Notes under the pieces: model-generated | Told to the model about the DNA's origin: nothing | The model's database searches: none | Seen by the model: only the letters and a program-made list of their open reading frames with translations | Made by a program: the position numbers and the translations under genes | Source: Lentzea flava | GTDB lineage: Bacteria; Actinomycetota; Actinomycetes; Mycobacteriales; Pseudonocardiaceae | Direction: 5' to 3' | Assembly: GCF_014648475.1 (NCBI RefSeq) | Contig: NZ_BMRE01000046.1 | Span: 1-64,000, forward strand | Length of the DNA stretch: 64,000 nucleotides | Shown: positions 42,497-51,139 of the stretch, in pieces | How positions within the stretch are numbered: position 1 is the first letter of the stretch | Layout: the number at the start of each line of letters is the position of its first letter

Positions 42497-44086
42497 TTAG
42501 ACGGGCTTGGATCGCATGGACTTGTGCACCAGCGCGTCGCACAGCGCCAGCCAGGAGGCCTCGACGATGTTGCCGTGCACACCCACAGTGGTCCACTCGC
42601 GCTCGCCGTCCGTGGACTCGACCAACACGCGCGTCACGGCGTCCGTGCCCGGATGTTCGGTGAGGATGCGCACCTTGTAGTCGGCCAGCTCCACGGTGTC
42701 CAACCAGGACAGGTGCGGCAGCAACGCCTTGCGCAGGGCCGCGTCCAGCGCGTGCACGGGACCGTTGCCCTCGGCGGTCGCGATGACCCGCTCCCCCGCC
42801 ACGTGCACCTTCACCGTGGCCTCGGACACGATCTCGCCGTCCGAGCGGTGGTCCAGCACGACCCGGTACGACTCCAGCGTGAACGGAGGAGTGTCCAGTT
42901 GGGACAGCTCGGAACGCAGCAGCAGCTCCATCGAGGCGTCGGCCGCCTCGAACGACCAGCCCCTCGCCTCCAGCTCCTTGACCCGCTTCAACGCGTTGCC
43001 GACTTCGGCTGACCGGCCGGCCAGGTCGAGCCCGAACTCACGTCCCTTGAGCTCGATGCTCGCCCGGCCGGCCATCTCGGTGACCAGCACCCGCATGTCG
43101 TTGCCGACGCGGTCCGGATCGATGTGGTTGTACAGCTCCGGATCCACTTTGATCGCGCTCGCGTGCAGACCCGCCTTGTGAGCGAAGGCTGACGACCCGA
43201 CGTAGGCCTGGTGGGTGTCGGGTGCGATGTTCGCGATCTCGGCCAACGCGTGGGAGACACGGGTGAGCTCGGCCAGTGCCCCGGTCGGGAGCACGTCCAT
43301 GCCGAGCTTGGTCACGAGGTTTCCCACGACGGCGAACAGGTCCGCGTTGCCCGCTCGCTCGCCGTAACCGTTGGCGGTGCACTGAACGTGCGTCGCGCCC
43401 GCCTGGACGGCCGCGACCGTGTTCGCCACCGCGCAGGACGTGTCGTCCTGGCAGTGGATTCCGACTCGGAAGCCGGTCTTCTCGATGACCTCGGCGACCG
43501 TCTCGGCGAGACCCAGCGGCAGCTGCCCGCCGTTCGTGTCGCACAGCACGACGACGTCCGCGCCACCCTCCACAGCGGACTCCAGCACCCTGAGGCTGGT
43601 GTCCGGCGAGAAGGCGTACCCGTCGAAGAAGTGCTCGGCGTCGAGGAAGACGCGCCTGCCGTGCTCCTTGAGGAACCTGACGGTGTCGCGCACCATCCTC
43701 AGGTTCTCGTCGGTGTCCGTGCGCAGCGCGCGTTCGATGTGCCTGAGGTCCGATTTGGCCACCAGCGTGACCACCGGGGCCTGGCTGTCGAGAAGTGCTT
43801 TGACCTGCGGGTCTTCCTCGACCTTCACCCCCGCCTTGCGCGTCGCTCCGAACGCGACCAGCTTGGCGTGCTTCAGCTCCAGGTCGCCGGCCGCCGCGCG
43901 GGCGAAGAACTCGGTGTCCTTGGGCAGAGCGCCGGGCCAGCCGCCCTCGATGAAACCGACGCCGAGCGAGTCCAGCAGCCGTGCGACAGCGAGCTTGTCC
44001 GTGACGGAGTACGAAATTCCCTCACGTTGGGCGCCATCGCGCAGCGTCGTGTCGTAGACGTGGAACTCGTCGGTGGGGCCGGCCAT
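42497..44086 (-). CDS. cimA: citramalate synthase
   Basis: 529 residues. Condenses pyruvate and acetyl-CoA to (R)-citramalate, the threonine-independent entry to isoleucine. The HMGL-like TIM barrel starts YDTTLRDGAQREGISYS. HCQDDTSCAVANTVAAVQAGATHVQCTANGYGER carries the metal-binding region, and a LeuA-type allosteric domain ends the protein. The length and the DGAQREG motif separate it from LeuA. I chose ATG 44086 because AGGAG stands 9 bases ahead, whereas ATG 44095 would touch the ribosome site. The 5' leader carries a putative attenuator. leuC, leuD and leuB needed for the next steps are in this window. Confidence 0.93.
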   Translation of the reverse strand: MAGPTDEFHVYDTTLRDGAQREGISYSVTDKLAVARLLDSLGVGFIEGGWPGALPKDTEFFARAAAGDLELKHAKLVAFGATRKAGVKVEEDPQVKALLDSQAPVVTLVAKSDLRHIERALRTDTDENLRMVRDTVRFLKEHGRRVFLDAEHFFDGYAFSPDTSLRVLESAVEGGADVVVLCDTNGGQLPLGLAETVAEVIEKTGFRVGIHCQDDTSCAVANTVAAVQAGATHVQCTANGYGERAGNADLFAVVGNLVTKLGMDVLPTGALAELTRVSHALAEIANIAPDTHQAYVGSSAFAHKAGLHASAIKVDPELYNHIDPDRVGNDMRVLVTEMAGRASIELKGREFGLDLAGRSAEVGNALKRVKELEARGWSFEAADASMELLLRSELSQLDTPPFTLESYRVVLDHRSDGEIVSEATVKVHVAGERVIATAEGNGPVHALDAALRKALLPHLSWLDTVELADYKVRILTEHPGTDAVTRVLVESTDGEREWTTVGVHGNIVEASWLALCDALVHKSMRSKPV

Positions 44087-44117
44087 CGGGGTCATCTCCT
44101 CATCCGGACAAACAAAA

Positions 44118-44143
44118 AGACCCCCCGCGGATGCGAGAGGTCT
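44118..44143 (-). terminator. rho-independent terminator in the cimA leader
   Basis: An 11-pair stem (AGACCTCTCGC against GCGGGGGGTCT, two G-U pairs) with loop ATCC, then TTTTTGTTTG on the minus strand. It lies 31 bases upstream of the cimA start, so it would cut off cimA unless prevented from forming. Confidence 0.8.
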
Positions 44144-44180
44144 GCGCGTCGGGTGCCAGGGGCGGCACTACCCGACGCGC
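44144..44180 (-). promoter_or_regulatory. leader hairpin overlapping the uORF end (attenuator pause stem)
   Basis: Perfect 11-bp stem GCGCGTCGGGT/ACCCGACGCGC with further GCC/GGC pairing inside. Its 5' arm is made by the last codons and stop of the leader peptide, and its 3' arm abuts the terminator. This geometry is typical of ribosome-mediated attenuators. Confidence 0.65.
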
Positions 44181-44212
44181 TCGTCGATAATGATGGCGAG
44201 GTGCTGAGCCAT
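44168..44212 (-). CDS. putative leader peptide of cimA with Ile-Ile-Ile
   Basis: 14 codons: MAQHLAIIIDERVG. Three consecutive Ile codons (ATC ATT ATC, 44186-44194) precede the leader hairpin. Isoleucine is the end product of the citramalate route, so ribosome stalling here would be a sensible sensor. The ribosome site is weak, and the alternative antiterminator pairing is not proven. Confidence 0.5.
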   Translation of the reverse strand: MAQHLAIIIDERVG

Positions 44213-44278
44213 GTAGCGGATGCTGCCACAGCTCAGCACGACGTACCAAGCGCCGGGAGGAAATCTCCCACTATCTGG

Positions 44279-45115
44279 TCATGCGCGGAAGGCCGCGGCG
44301 TTCGCCTGCGCCCAGCGGGAGAACGGGGCCGCCGGTCGGCCGGTGATCCGCTCCACGGTGTCGCGCACGGCCAGCAACTCGTCGTTGACGTCGCCGCCCA
44401 TGAGGTCGAGCACGGCGTCCGCGACCTCATCCCCCAAATGCGGGGTCAGTTCTTGATGGGCCTGCGCGCGGCTGATTTCGACGAACGACAGCTCGCGGCC
44501 CAGAGCGGCCGCGATGTCCGCCGTCTGCTCGCGTGGCGTGACGCGGCGCGGCCCGGTCAGCGGGTAGGTCCTGCCTCGATGGCCGGGTTCGGTGAGCGCC
44601 ACGCGTGCGACGGCGGCGATGTCCGCGGGGTCGATCGAGGGAAGCCCGACGTCCGGGTAGGGAGCGCGAACCGTGCCGTGGTCCCGGATGGACGGCGCCC
44701 ACATCAGGGTGTTCGAGGCGAACTGCGTCGGCCGCAGGATCGTCCAGTCCAGGCCGCTGTCCTTCAGCAGCTCCTCGACGGTCTGGTTCGCCTGCGCGGC
44801 AGGCAGGTGCGGATGCGTCTGGACCGTGATCGACGACACGAGCACCACGTGCTCCACCCCCGCCTGCCGGGCGGCTGCCAGGACCTCGGCCTCCCCGCCG
44901 AAGCCCGGCAGCAGGAACAGCGATCGCACACCCGCGAGCGCCAGGCCGAGACCGTCAGGGCGGGAGAGGTCGCCTTCGACAGCGTCGACCCCGGCAGGGA
45001 AGCCCGCCCGGGCGATGTCCCTGGTGAGTCCTCTCACCGCTCCGGCACCGCCCGCCCGCAACTCCTCCAGCAGAACGCTTCCGATGTTCCCCGTCGCTCC
45101 GGTCACCAAGATCAT
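44279..45115 (-). CDS. NAD(P)H-binding NmrA-like protein
   Basis: 278 residues. The Rossmann motif ILVTGATGNIGSVLLEEL sits at the very N-terminus, and HVVLVSSITVQ and DWTILRPTQFASN follow. Atypical short-chain dehydrogenases of the NmrA/quinone oxidoreductase 2 type serve as redox sensors or reductases. Lies upstream of cimA on the same strand, separated by 192 bases that hold the cimA leader. Confidence 0.85.
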   Translation of the reverse strand: MILVTGATGNIGSVLLEELRAGGAGAVRGLTRDIARAGFPAGVDAVEGDLSRPDGLGLALAGVRSLFLLPGFGGEAEVLAAARQAGVEHVVLVSSITVQTHPHLPAAQANQTVEELLKDSGLDWTILRPTQFASNTLMWAPSIRDHGTVRAPYPDVGLPSIDPADIAAVARVALTEPGHRGRTYPLTGPRRVTPREQTADIAAALGRELSFVEISRAQAHQELTPHLGDEVADAVLDLMGGDVNDELLAVRDTVERITGRPAAPFSRWAQANAAAFRA

Positions 45116-45149
45116 GGTCGCGACGCTATGACCTCGACCAAACCAGAGG

Positions 45150-46130
45150 TCAAGCAGAAGCCAGGTACCTCGCGAACGCCTCGATCGACGCCGGGTTGCG
45201 CGGGCTCTCGACCAGCGCGGCGTACGGTAGTGCGAAGAAGCGCTTGTTCCTGATCGCCGGCGAGTTCGCGAGCGGCGCGAAGCCCTCGAGGAACGCCTGC
45301 TTCTGCGCCGGCGTGTTCGCCTTGCCGTCCGCGTAGTCCACGATGAGCACGACGTCCGGGTCGCGCTGCACCACCGTCTCCCAGTTGACCGTGGTCCAGC
45401 TGTCGTCGAGGTCGCCGAAGACGTTGTCGCCGCCCGCCTTGGCGATCACGTCCTGCGGGGCCGCGTTGCGGCCGGACGTGAAGGGCTGGTCCTGGCCGCT
45501 GTCGTAGAGGAACACCTTCGGGCGCGGCCTGCCCGCCATGAGCTTGCCCGCGTTCTCGATCTGCTGCTGGTAGCCCTTGATCAGCTCCTCGGCCTTCGCC
45601 TCGACGCGGAAGATCTTCCCCAGGTTGCGCAGATCCGTGTAGAGCGCGTCCAGCGCGGGCATGATGCCGCGCTGCTTGCCGTTGCCGTTGCGGCACGCCT
45701 CGGTGAGCTGGTAGGTGCCGATGCCCAGCTGGTTCACCGCGTCCGGGGTGAAGCCCGTGCTCTCGCTGAAGCCGTAGTTCCAGCCGGCGAACACGAGGTC
45801 GGCTCCCGCGCCCTGCACGACCTCCTTGGAGATCTTCTCGGCCAGCTTGGGCGTGGAGTCGAAGTCGGCCTTCCACGGCGAGGTCTGGAGGTCCACCGTG
45901 TTGTTGCCGTCGACGACGTACCCCGCCATGCGGTCCTTGAGGCCGAGCGCGAACATCAGCTCGGTGATGCCGGTGTCGTTGGTGACCACTTTGGACGGAA
46001 TCCGGTCGAACGTGACCTGCCGGCCGCAGTTCGTGACGGTCACGGGGTCCGGCTTCGAGGTCTCATGGGCGACCGTGGCACCACAGCCGGAAACGAGGAG
46101 CAGGGCGGCGGTGACGACGGCGGTTCTCAA
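45150..46130 (-). CDS. cobalamin/siderophore-type ABC transporter substrate-binding lipoprotein
   Basis: 326 residues. Lipobox LVSGC with lipidated Cys16. BtuF/FhuD-like periplasmic-binding fold (VTNDTGITELMFALGLKDRMAGYV). TTG start at 46130 with GGAGG 7 bases ahead, overlapping the stop of the ATPase gene. Third gene of an operon controlled by a cobalamin riboswitch, so vitamin B12 or a corrinoid precursor is the likely ligand. Confidence 0.88.
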   Translation of the reverse strand: MRTAVVTAALLLVSGCGATVAHETSKPDPVTVTNCGRQVTFDRIPSKVVTNDTGITELMFALGLKDRMAGYVVDGNNTVDLQTSPWKADFDSTPKLAEKISKEVVQGAGADLVFAGWNYGFSESTGFTPDAVNQLGIGTYQLTEACRNGNGKQRGIMPALDALYTDLRNLGKIFRVEAKAEELIKGYQQQIENAGKLMAGRPRPKVFLYDSGQDQPFTSGRNAAPQDVIAKAGGDNVFGDLDDSWTTVNWETVVQRDPDVVLIVDYADGKANTPAQKQAFLEGFAPLANSPAIRNKRFFALPYAALVESPRNPASIEAFARYLASA

Positions 46131-46867
46131 GGGGTGACCTCCTGGTCGAAAAGGAGTTGGGGAACTCCCGTGGTGGGGTGCCGGACGACGTGCGCCGTCA
46201 CGTGGAAGACCTCGGCGATCAGCTCCGGGACCAGGACCTCCTCCGGCGGGCCGGACGCGACGAGCCGTCCGGAGTCCAGCACGTGCAGGCGATCGCAGCA
46301 GGACGCGGCGAGGTTGAGGTCGTGCAGCACCGTCAGGACGGTGACGCCCAGACCGCGGGTCAGCCGCAGCACGTCCAGCTGGTGGCGGATGTCGAGGTGG
46401 TTGGTCGGCTCGTCGAGCACGAGCACGCGGGGTTCCTGGGCGATGGCGCGCGCGATCAGGACACGTTGCCGTTCGCCGCCGGACAGGCTGAGGAAGCTGC
46501 GCGAGGCGAGATGCGTCACGTCCACTGTGGCCAGTGCCGCGGCGACGACGGCACTGTCACGCGCCGGGTCGCGGTCGTGCGGCAGGCGGCCCATCTCCAC
46601 GACCTCGGTGACGGTGAAGTCGAACTCGACCTGCGACTCCTGGGTCAGCGCAGCGAGGTCGCGGGCGACGTCCTGTCGTTTGTGGACGTTGGTGCCGTCG
46701 AGCAGGACAGCGCCCGCGTCGGGCTGCAATGCCCGGTACACGCACCGCAACGTGGTCGACTTGCCGCTGCCGTTCGGGCCGATGATGCCGACGACCTCGT
46801 TCTCCGCGTGCAACGAGATACCGGCGATGATTCCCTGGACCGTGACGTCGTGGAGCTCGACGCGCAT
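46127..46867 (-). CDS. ABC transporter ATP-binding protein (BtuD/FecE-like)
   Basis: 246 residues. Walker A GPNGSGKST, signature LSGGERQRV, Walker B VLVLDEPTNHLD, and switch His in VLHDLN, all intact. ATG at 46867 overlaps the permease stop by one base (TGATG). Confidence 0.93.
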   Translation of the reverse strand: MRVELHDVTVQGIIAGISLHAENEVVGIIGPNGSGKSTTLRCVYRALQPDAGAVLLDGTNVHKRQDVARDLAALTQESQVEFDFTVTEVVEMGRLPHDRDPARDSAVVAAALATVDVTHLASRSFLSLSGGERQRVLIARAIAQEPRVLVLDEPTNHLDIRHQLDVLRLTRGLGVTVLTVLHDLNLAASCCDRLHVLDSGRLVASGPPEEVLVPELIAEVFHVTAHVVRHPTTGVPQLLFDQEVTP

Positions 46868-47889
46868 CAGCGGCCTCCGAACACGTAGGACCTGCGGCGC
46901 ATGAGGATCACGAAGCACGGCACACCGATCGCGGCCGTGATGACGCCGAGCGGCAGCTCCTCCGGCGCCGCGAGCAGGCGGGCGGCGACGTCGACCCAGA
47001 CCAGGAAAGCGGCACCCGCCAACGGTGCCAGCGGCAGCACCTTGCGGTGGTCGGCGCCCACGACCATGCGGGTCAGGTGCGGCAGCATCAGGCCGACGAA
47101 CCCGACCGCACCGCTGACCGCGACCAGCACCGCGGTCATCGCGGCGGTGACCACGAACAGGTGCGTGCGGAACCGTTGCACCGGAACGCCGAGCGTGGTG
47201 GCCGTCTCGTCGCCCATCGCGAGAGCGTTGAGCTGACGGGCCTTCGTCGCGAGGTAGCCGATGCCGAGCGCGGTGACCGCGGCCGCGACGGGCAACGACG
47301 CCCACCGGGCACCGCCGAGACTGCCGAGCAACCAGAAGATCGCGCTGCGTGCCGCATCCCCGCGCGGTGCCTGGAACACCAGCAGCATCGCGACGGCCGA
47401 GAAGCCGTGCGCCAGCGCGGTTCCGGTGAGGACGAGCCGCAGCGGCGTGAGCCCCCTGCTCGTGCGGGAAGTCACGTACACGAGCGCGGTGGCGGCCAGC
47501 GCGGTCACGAACGCGGCCGTGGACAGCGCGTAGACGCCCAGACCGGACAGGATTCCCAGCGTCGCCACAGCCGTCGCCCCCACGCTGGCGCCGGACGAGA
47601 TGCCGAGCACGTACGGGTCGGCGAGAGCGTTGCGGACCATGGCCTGGACGGCGACGCCGACCGTGCTGAGACCGGCCCCGACCACGGCGGCGAGCAGGAC
47701 GCGGGGCAGGCGGATGTCCCAGACGATGTGGTACTGCCCGGCCAGGTCGGCGGGAATCGTTCCACCGGTGAGCGCCGCCCACAGCAGTTCCAGGGTGACG
47801 TCGAACGGGACGGAGACGGGGCCGAGCGCCACGCCCGCGACGACGCTGACGGCGAGCACGCCGACGAGCGCGCTGATCTTCGCGATCAC
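46867..47889 (-). CDS. ABC transporter permease (BtuC/FecCD family)
   Basis: 340 residues with about ten membrane helices. ARNALADPYVLGISSGASVGA and GFVGLMLPHLTRMVVG are FecCD signatures, and the latter holds the coupling loop. GTG at 47889 with AGGGA upstream. First gene of the operon, directly behind the riboswitch. Confidence 0.93.
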   Translation of the reverse strand: MIAKISALVGVLAVSVVAGVALGPVSVPFDVTLELLWAALTGGTIPADLAGQYHIVWDIRLPRVLLAAVVGAGLSTVGVAVQAMVRNALADPYVLGISSGASVGATAVATLGILSGLGVYALSTAAFVTALAATALVYVTSRTSRGLTPLRLVLTGTALAHGFSAVAMLLVFQAPRGDAARSAIFWLLGSLGGARWASLPVAAAVTALGIGYLATKARQLNALAMGDETATTLGVPVQRFRTHLFVVTAAMTAVLVAVSGAVGFVGLMLPHLTRMVVGADHRKVLPLAPLAGAAFLVWVDVAARLLAAPEELPLGVITAAIGVPCFVILMRRRSYVFGGR

Positions 47890-47894
47890 TTGGT

Positions 47895-48045
47895 CCCTTC
47901 CCGCAGTCCACGGCAGGAGTCGGAGTTCCTCTTCTGGCCGTGTGCGGGTGTTCGGGCTCGCCCCCTGCGGACAGGGACCTACCGTTGCGGGTCAGCGCCG
48001 GACTTCGACCGGTCTTCCCCCGTGCACGACGACCCCACCCTAACC
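47895..48045 (-). ncRNA. cobalamin riboswitch
   Basis: Reading the minus strand: GGGAAGACCGG (48009-48019), AAGTCCGGCGCTGACCCGC, then AACGGTAG, GCGAGCCCGAACACC and a closing region near CTGCGGGAAGGGACC at the permease ribosome site. These match conserved blocks of the AdoCbl riboswitch core, including the GCTGACCCGCAACGGTA strand. The expression platform probably hides the ribosome site. Boundaries are approximate. Confidence 0.85.
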
Positions 48046-48089
48046 CACGGGCCACTGCACAAAACCGCGCGGAGGCGCGTCTTACCGGT

Positions 48090-48557
48090 ATGGGCAGCGG
48101 AGACGGGCGGCGGCGGCAACGGGGACAGCAGGACGACAACGGCAACAGCCCCGGCCAGATCGCCTTCGGCATGCTCGCCTTCGGCGTCGCCACCGGTGGG
48201 ATCTGGGCGCAGGAGATCGGGACCGCGCTGGACCAGGTCTACTGCACGCCGCAGTCGTGCCTGACGTTGCCGCAGGTGCTGATCGGCTGGGCGGTCGCGG
48301 TGACACCGCTGCTGGTGAGCCTGTGGAGCCGCGCCGCGGCGATCTACCTGGGCGTGTTCCTGCTCGGCATGACCGCGACGTTGCTCATCGCCACCGGCGG
48401 CACCTGGGTGCTGCCGCAGGCCTGCCTGCTGGTGGGACTGCTGTTCGTGCCGATCAGCCTCGGGGTCGCGCGCCTGGCCGGGCCCGGCCGGCGCGCCGTG
48501 GTGGTGGCCGGCCAGCACTGGTTGCTGCTGGCCGGCCTCATCCTCTGGCTGGCGTGA
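48090..48557 (+). CDS. small multi-pass membrane protein, unknown
   Basis: 155 residues. A charged, Gln/Arg/Asp-rich N-terminus (about 1-22) is followed by four hydrophobic segments. I do not recognise a family. ATG at 48090 lies behind GGAGG (spacer about 14), which is a little long. Divergent from the cobalamin transporter operon. Confidence 0.6.
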   Translation: MGSGDGRRRQRGQQDDNGNSPGQIAFGMLAFGVATGGIWAQEIGTALDQVYCTPQSCLTLPQVLIGWAVAVTPLLVSLWSRAAAIYLGVFLLGMTATLLIATGGTWVLPQACLLVGLLFVPISLGVARLAGPGRRAVVVAGQHWLLLAGLILWLA

Positions 48558-48565
48558 CCGCGGTC

Positions 48566-49186
48566 TCAGACCGCGCCGGCGGCACCGAAGCCCGGCTCGA
48601 ACCGGCGGAAGTACTCCATGCAGTTGGCCAGCTGGTGCTCGACCAGGCCGAACTTCGGGGTGTCGTGCGGCTCCAGCATCGCGAGCACGTCGACCGACTC
48701 GGTCGCCTTCTCGCCGGGCACGAGGACCTCGGCCCGGTCACCCGGGAAGATGGACACCTTGTGGCCGACGTGCCACACGTCGCGCCGGGAACCCTTGACC
48801 AGCACCTTCCACGGCGGGCTGTGCTGCTCGGGGTTCTCGAGTTCGCCGCGGATCTTGAGCAGGGCGTCGAACACGGAGTCGCCGGACGCCATCTTGCGTC
48901 CGAACGGGCCGTAGACGGCCATCTTGATCTCTTTGGCGGTCCACGCCTGCCACACGACGCGGCCCACCCAGAGCTGTTCCTTGCCGGACGCGGGATCCTT
49001 GCCGTAGAGCGGAATGTCACGCGAGACGGCAGGGAACTCGCCGTCCTTCGTCCATTCCGGAAGCTCCTCCACCGGCTGCTGCGGCGGTGGCGCGGGTGGC
49101 CGCATCATGTTGGGTGGTGGCGGCAACGGACGCTGCGGTGGCCGCATCGGGTGCTGGGGACGCATCGGCGGTTGTTGCGGGTGCAT
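48566..49186 (-). CDS. Pro-rich N-terminus protein of the WXG cassette
   Basis: 206 residues. The first 40 are Pro/Gln/Met/Arg repeats (MRPQHPMRPPQRPLPPPPN), followed by a globular domain with no family that I can name (WTAKEIKMAVYGPFGRKMASGD, VEHQLANCMEYFRRFEPGFG). AGGAG 9 bases before ATG 49186. Last gene of a four-gene run, 31 bases after the WXG effector-like gene. Could be a chaperone, immunity or accessory protein. Confidence 0.65.
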   Translation of the reverse strand: MHPQQPPMRPQHPMRPPQRPLPPPPNMMRPPAPPPQQPVEELPEWTKDGEFPAVSRDIPLYGKDPASGKEQLWVGRVVWQAWTAKEIKMAVYGPFGRKMASGDSVFDALLKIRGELENPEQHSPPWKVLVKGSRRDVWHVGHKVSIFPGDRAEVLVPGEKATESVDVLAMLEPHDTPKFGLVEHQLANCMEYFRRFEPGFGAAGAV

Positions 49187-49217
49187 TGGGGCTGGCTCCT
49201 CAAGAATCGCCGTGACG

Positions 49218-50630
49218 TCAGGCGTGTTTGGCCATGATGTCGCGCATCATCTGCCTCTGTTCGTTGATCGATTCCCACACCGCTTTCTGCTCCCAGGGCG
49301 GCAGCTGCGGCAACATGTCCTGCATCCGGGCGACCGAGTCCTGCAGCCGGAAGTACTCGCTGCGAGCGGGTTGCGGAAGGTCTTCCGGCTCTCTGACCTT
49401 CGGTTGCTCGTCCGGCTCGCGTTTCGGTTCCTCGGCGGGCGGGTCGGGCTCGCGGTGCTCCGGCGCATCCGGATCCCGGTCGTGCGAAGGAAGATCGTCC
49501 AGATCTGTCTTCTGCGGACCGAACGGCTCGTCAGGGTGCGGGTTGGTGTAGTCCGGCGTGTGCGACGGCGGCTCGTAGCCCTCGCGGAGCCACGGTGGAG
49601 AGCCGTCGTCGAGGTGCTTGCCGAGCTGAGTGGCCGCCTGCTCGGTCGCTTCCCGCGCCGCCACCTCCGCCGCCTCGCGGGCGATCGCCTTCTCCGCCGA
49701 GCCGACCAGGCCCGCGCCGTCGGTCGCGATGCCGATGGCGATGTCGCCGGTCAGCTGTCCCAGCGCGGAGAACGGGTCCTTCTTCCACTCCTCGAAGTTG
49801 AGGATGCCCTTCAGGGCCTCGGTCGGGTGCGTGACCATGTGCACCATCCCGGAGGCCTGCTTCATCATGTTGGCCGCGTACTCGCCGGGGTGGGAGATGT
49901 TGTACGGGTCGAGCGGGTTGCCCGCCCTGAGCAGCTGCACCAGGTTGACCGCGGACTTGGTCAGGCCGTCGTTGAAGGACCCGATCTGGTTGGAGGTCTG
50001 CTCGACCATGTCCTCGAACGTGGCGGCGAACTTGGACAGGAAGCCCGGTTCCTCCGGCGCCTTGTCCTTCGCCCTGGTGACCACCGACGCGGTCTGCGCG
50101 GCCGCCTCCCGCAACGCTTTCCGCGCGTCGGCGAGGATCCGCTCGGCCATCTCCCGCTTGGCCTTGCCCGGATCGCTGAACGGGGCGAGCGGCCCCGGTG
50201 CGGCGTCGCCGTTGAAGACGGCGTCCATCGCCGCCTTCTGGTGCTGCGCCGCCACGGCCTCGTACTGCTTCTCGGCGGCCTTCGTCTCGGCCTTGGCCTC
50301 GTTGTAGACGCGGATCGCCTCAGCGGCCTCGCGCTGGGCGCGTTCGACCGCGCCCTTGTACGTCGTCAACGCGTCCACGACCGGTCCGAACGCCTCGGCG
50401 GCGTCGCGCCACTTCGGCGTCTCCTGGGAGAAGTAGCTGCCGAACTTCTCCGCCGCTTCTCCCGTCCAGTGGCCGACGTCCAGTTTGGACACACCGGCGT
50501 ACGCCTCCTGGCAGGCGTTCGAGAGCTTGCGCAACCCGTTCGCCGTCTCCTCCAGGGTGGCGACGCTGCCGGGAACCAGCTCGGTCGGGTCGTCGGTCTC
50601 ACCGAGCTCACTGCGGCCGAAGAGGCTCAC
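49218..50630 (-). CDS. WXG-type T7SS-substrate-like protein
   Basis: 470 residues. The N-terminal helical hairpin holds a W-x-G turn (DVGHWTGEAAEKFGSYF), as in proteins exported by type VII systems. A long Ala/Glu/Lys coiled coil and a small hydrophobic stretch (ALGQLTGDIAIGIATDGAGLVG, typical of toxin translocation-type regions) follow. The C-terminus is a Pro/Glu/Asp-rich linker and a short helix, with no nuclease or lysin motif. GTG overlaps the upstream stop as GTGA. Possibly a polymorphic-toxin scaffold or a structural secreted protein. Confidence 0.75.
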   Translation of the reverse strand: MSLFGRSELGETDDPTELVPGSVATLEETANGLRKLSNACQEAYAGVSKLDVGHWTGEAAEKFGSYFSQETPKWRDAAEAFGPVVDALTTYKGAVERAQREAAEAIRVYNEAKAETKAAEKQYEAVAAQHQKAAMDAVFNGDAAPGPLAPFSDPGKAKREMAERILADARKALREAAAQTASVVTRAKDKAPEEPGFLSKFAATFEDMVEQTSNQIGSFNDGLTKSAVNLVQLLRAGNPLDPYNISHPGEYAANMMKQASGMVHMVTHPTEALKGILNFEEWKKDPFSALGQLTGDIAIGIATDGAGLVGSAEKAIAREAAEVAAREATEQAATQLGKHLDDGSPPWLREGYEPPSHTPDYTNPHPDEPFGPQKTDLDDLPSHDRDPDAPEHREPDPPAEEPKREPDEQPKVREPEDLPQPARSEYFRLQDSVARMQDMLPQLPPWEQKAVWESINEQRQMMRDIMAKHA

Positions 50631-51139
50631 GCACGATCACCGGCCTTCTTGAACGAGGTCTCCTCGCCCAGCACGTCCTTCACGGACGAGTTCCACGCGT
50701 CGTCCATGCCCTTGGTGGCCTTGTCCCACTCCTGCCCGACCGACGTCGGCTGCAGGGACTCGTGCAGCTCCATCCAGGACTGCTTCGTCGGATCGCTGTG
50801 GGCGTGCGGGTTGCCGATGAGGAGCTGGAACGCCTTCTTCGCCGTGTCCTCGGCCTCCTCGTACACGCTCTTGGTGTCGGTGAGCGCGGACACCATCGCC
50901 GTGCCTTCCTTCACCAGGTGCCGCAGACCCCACCGCCACCGCTCGAAGAACTCGCTGAACGCCTCGGCGAGCGCCTCGTCACCGCACTCGTCCTCGTCGG
51001 GGCAGATGAACCCGAAGCTGCTCGCGGCGGACGCGAGATGCCCGCCGTCGGGCGCGATCTCCTTGAGCGCGGCGACGGTGTCGTTGATGCCCTTGATCGC
51101 CTGCCCCATCGCGCCGAGGTCGACGCCGAACCCGGTCAC
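50627..51139 (-). CDS. small WXG100/EspC-like helical protein
   Basis: 170 residues, mostly helical, beginning VDLGAMGQAIKGINDTVAALKEI, as in ESX secretion targets. A central CPDEDECGDE stretch is acidic. A WRWG sits where a WXG turn might be. GTG start, with GTGA overlap to the previous gene. Likely the partner of the WXG gene that follows. Confidence 0.65.
   Translation of the reverse strand: MTGFGVDLGAMGQAIKGINDTVAALKEIAPDGGHLASAASSFGFICPDEDECGDEALAEAFSEFFERWRWGLRHLVKEGTAMVSALTDTKSVYEEAEDTAKKAFQLLIGNPHAHSDPTKQSWMELHESLQPTSVGQEWDKATKGMDDAWNSSVKDVLGEETSFKKAGDRA

Noticed and set aside
44118..44180. T-box riboswitch in front of cimA
   Set aside because: I see no T-box UGGN consensus strand or AGUA motif. 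The uORF with Ile codons fits peptide attenuation better.
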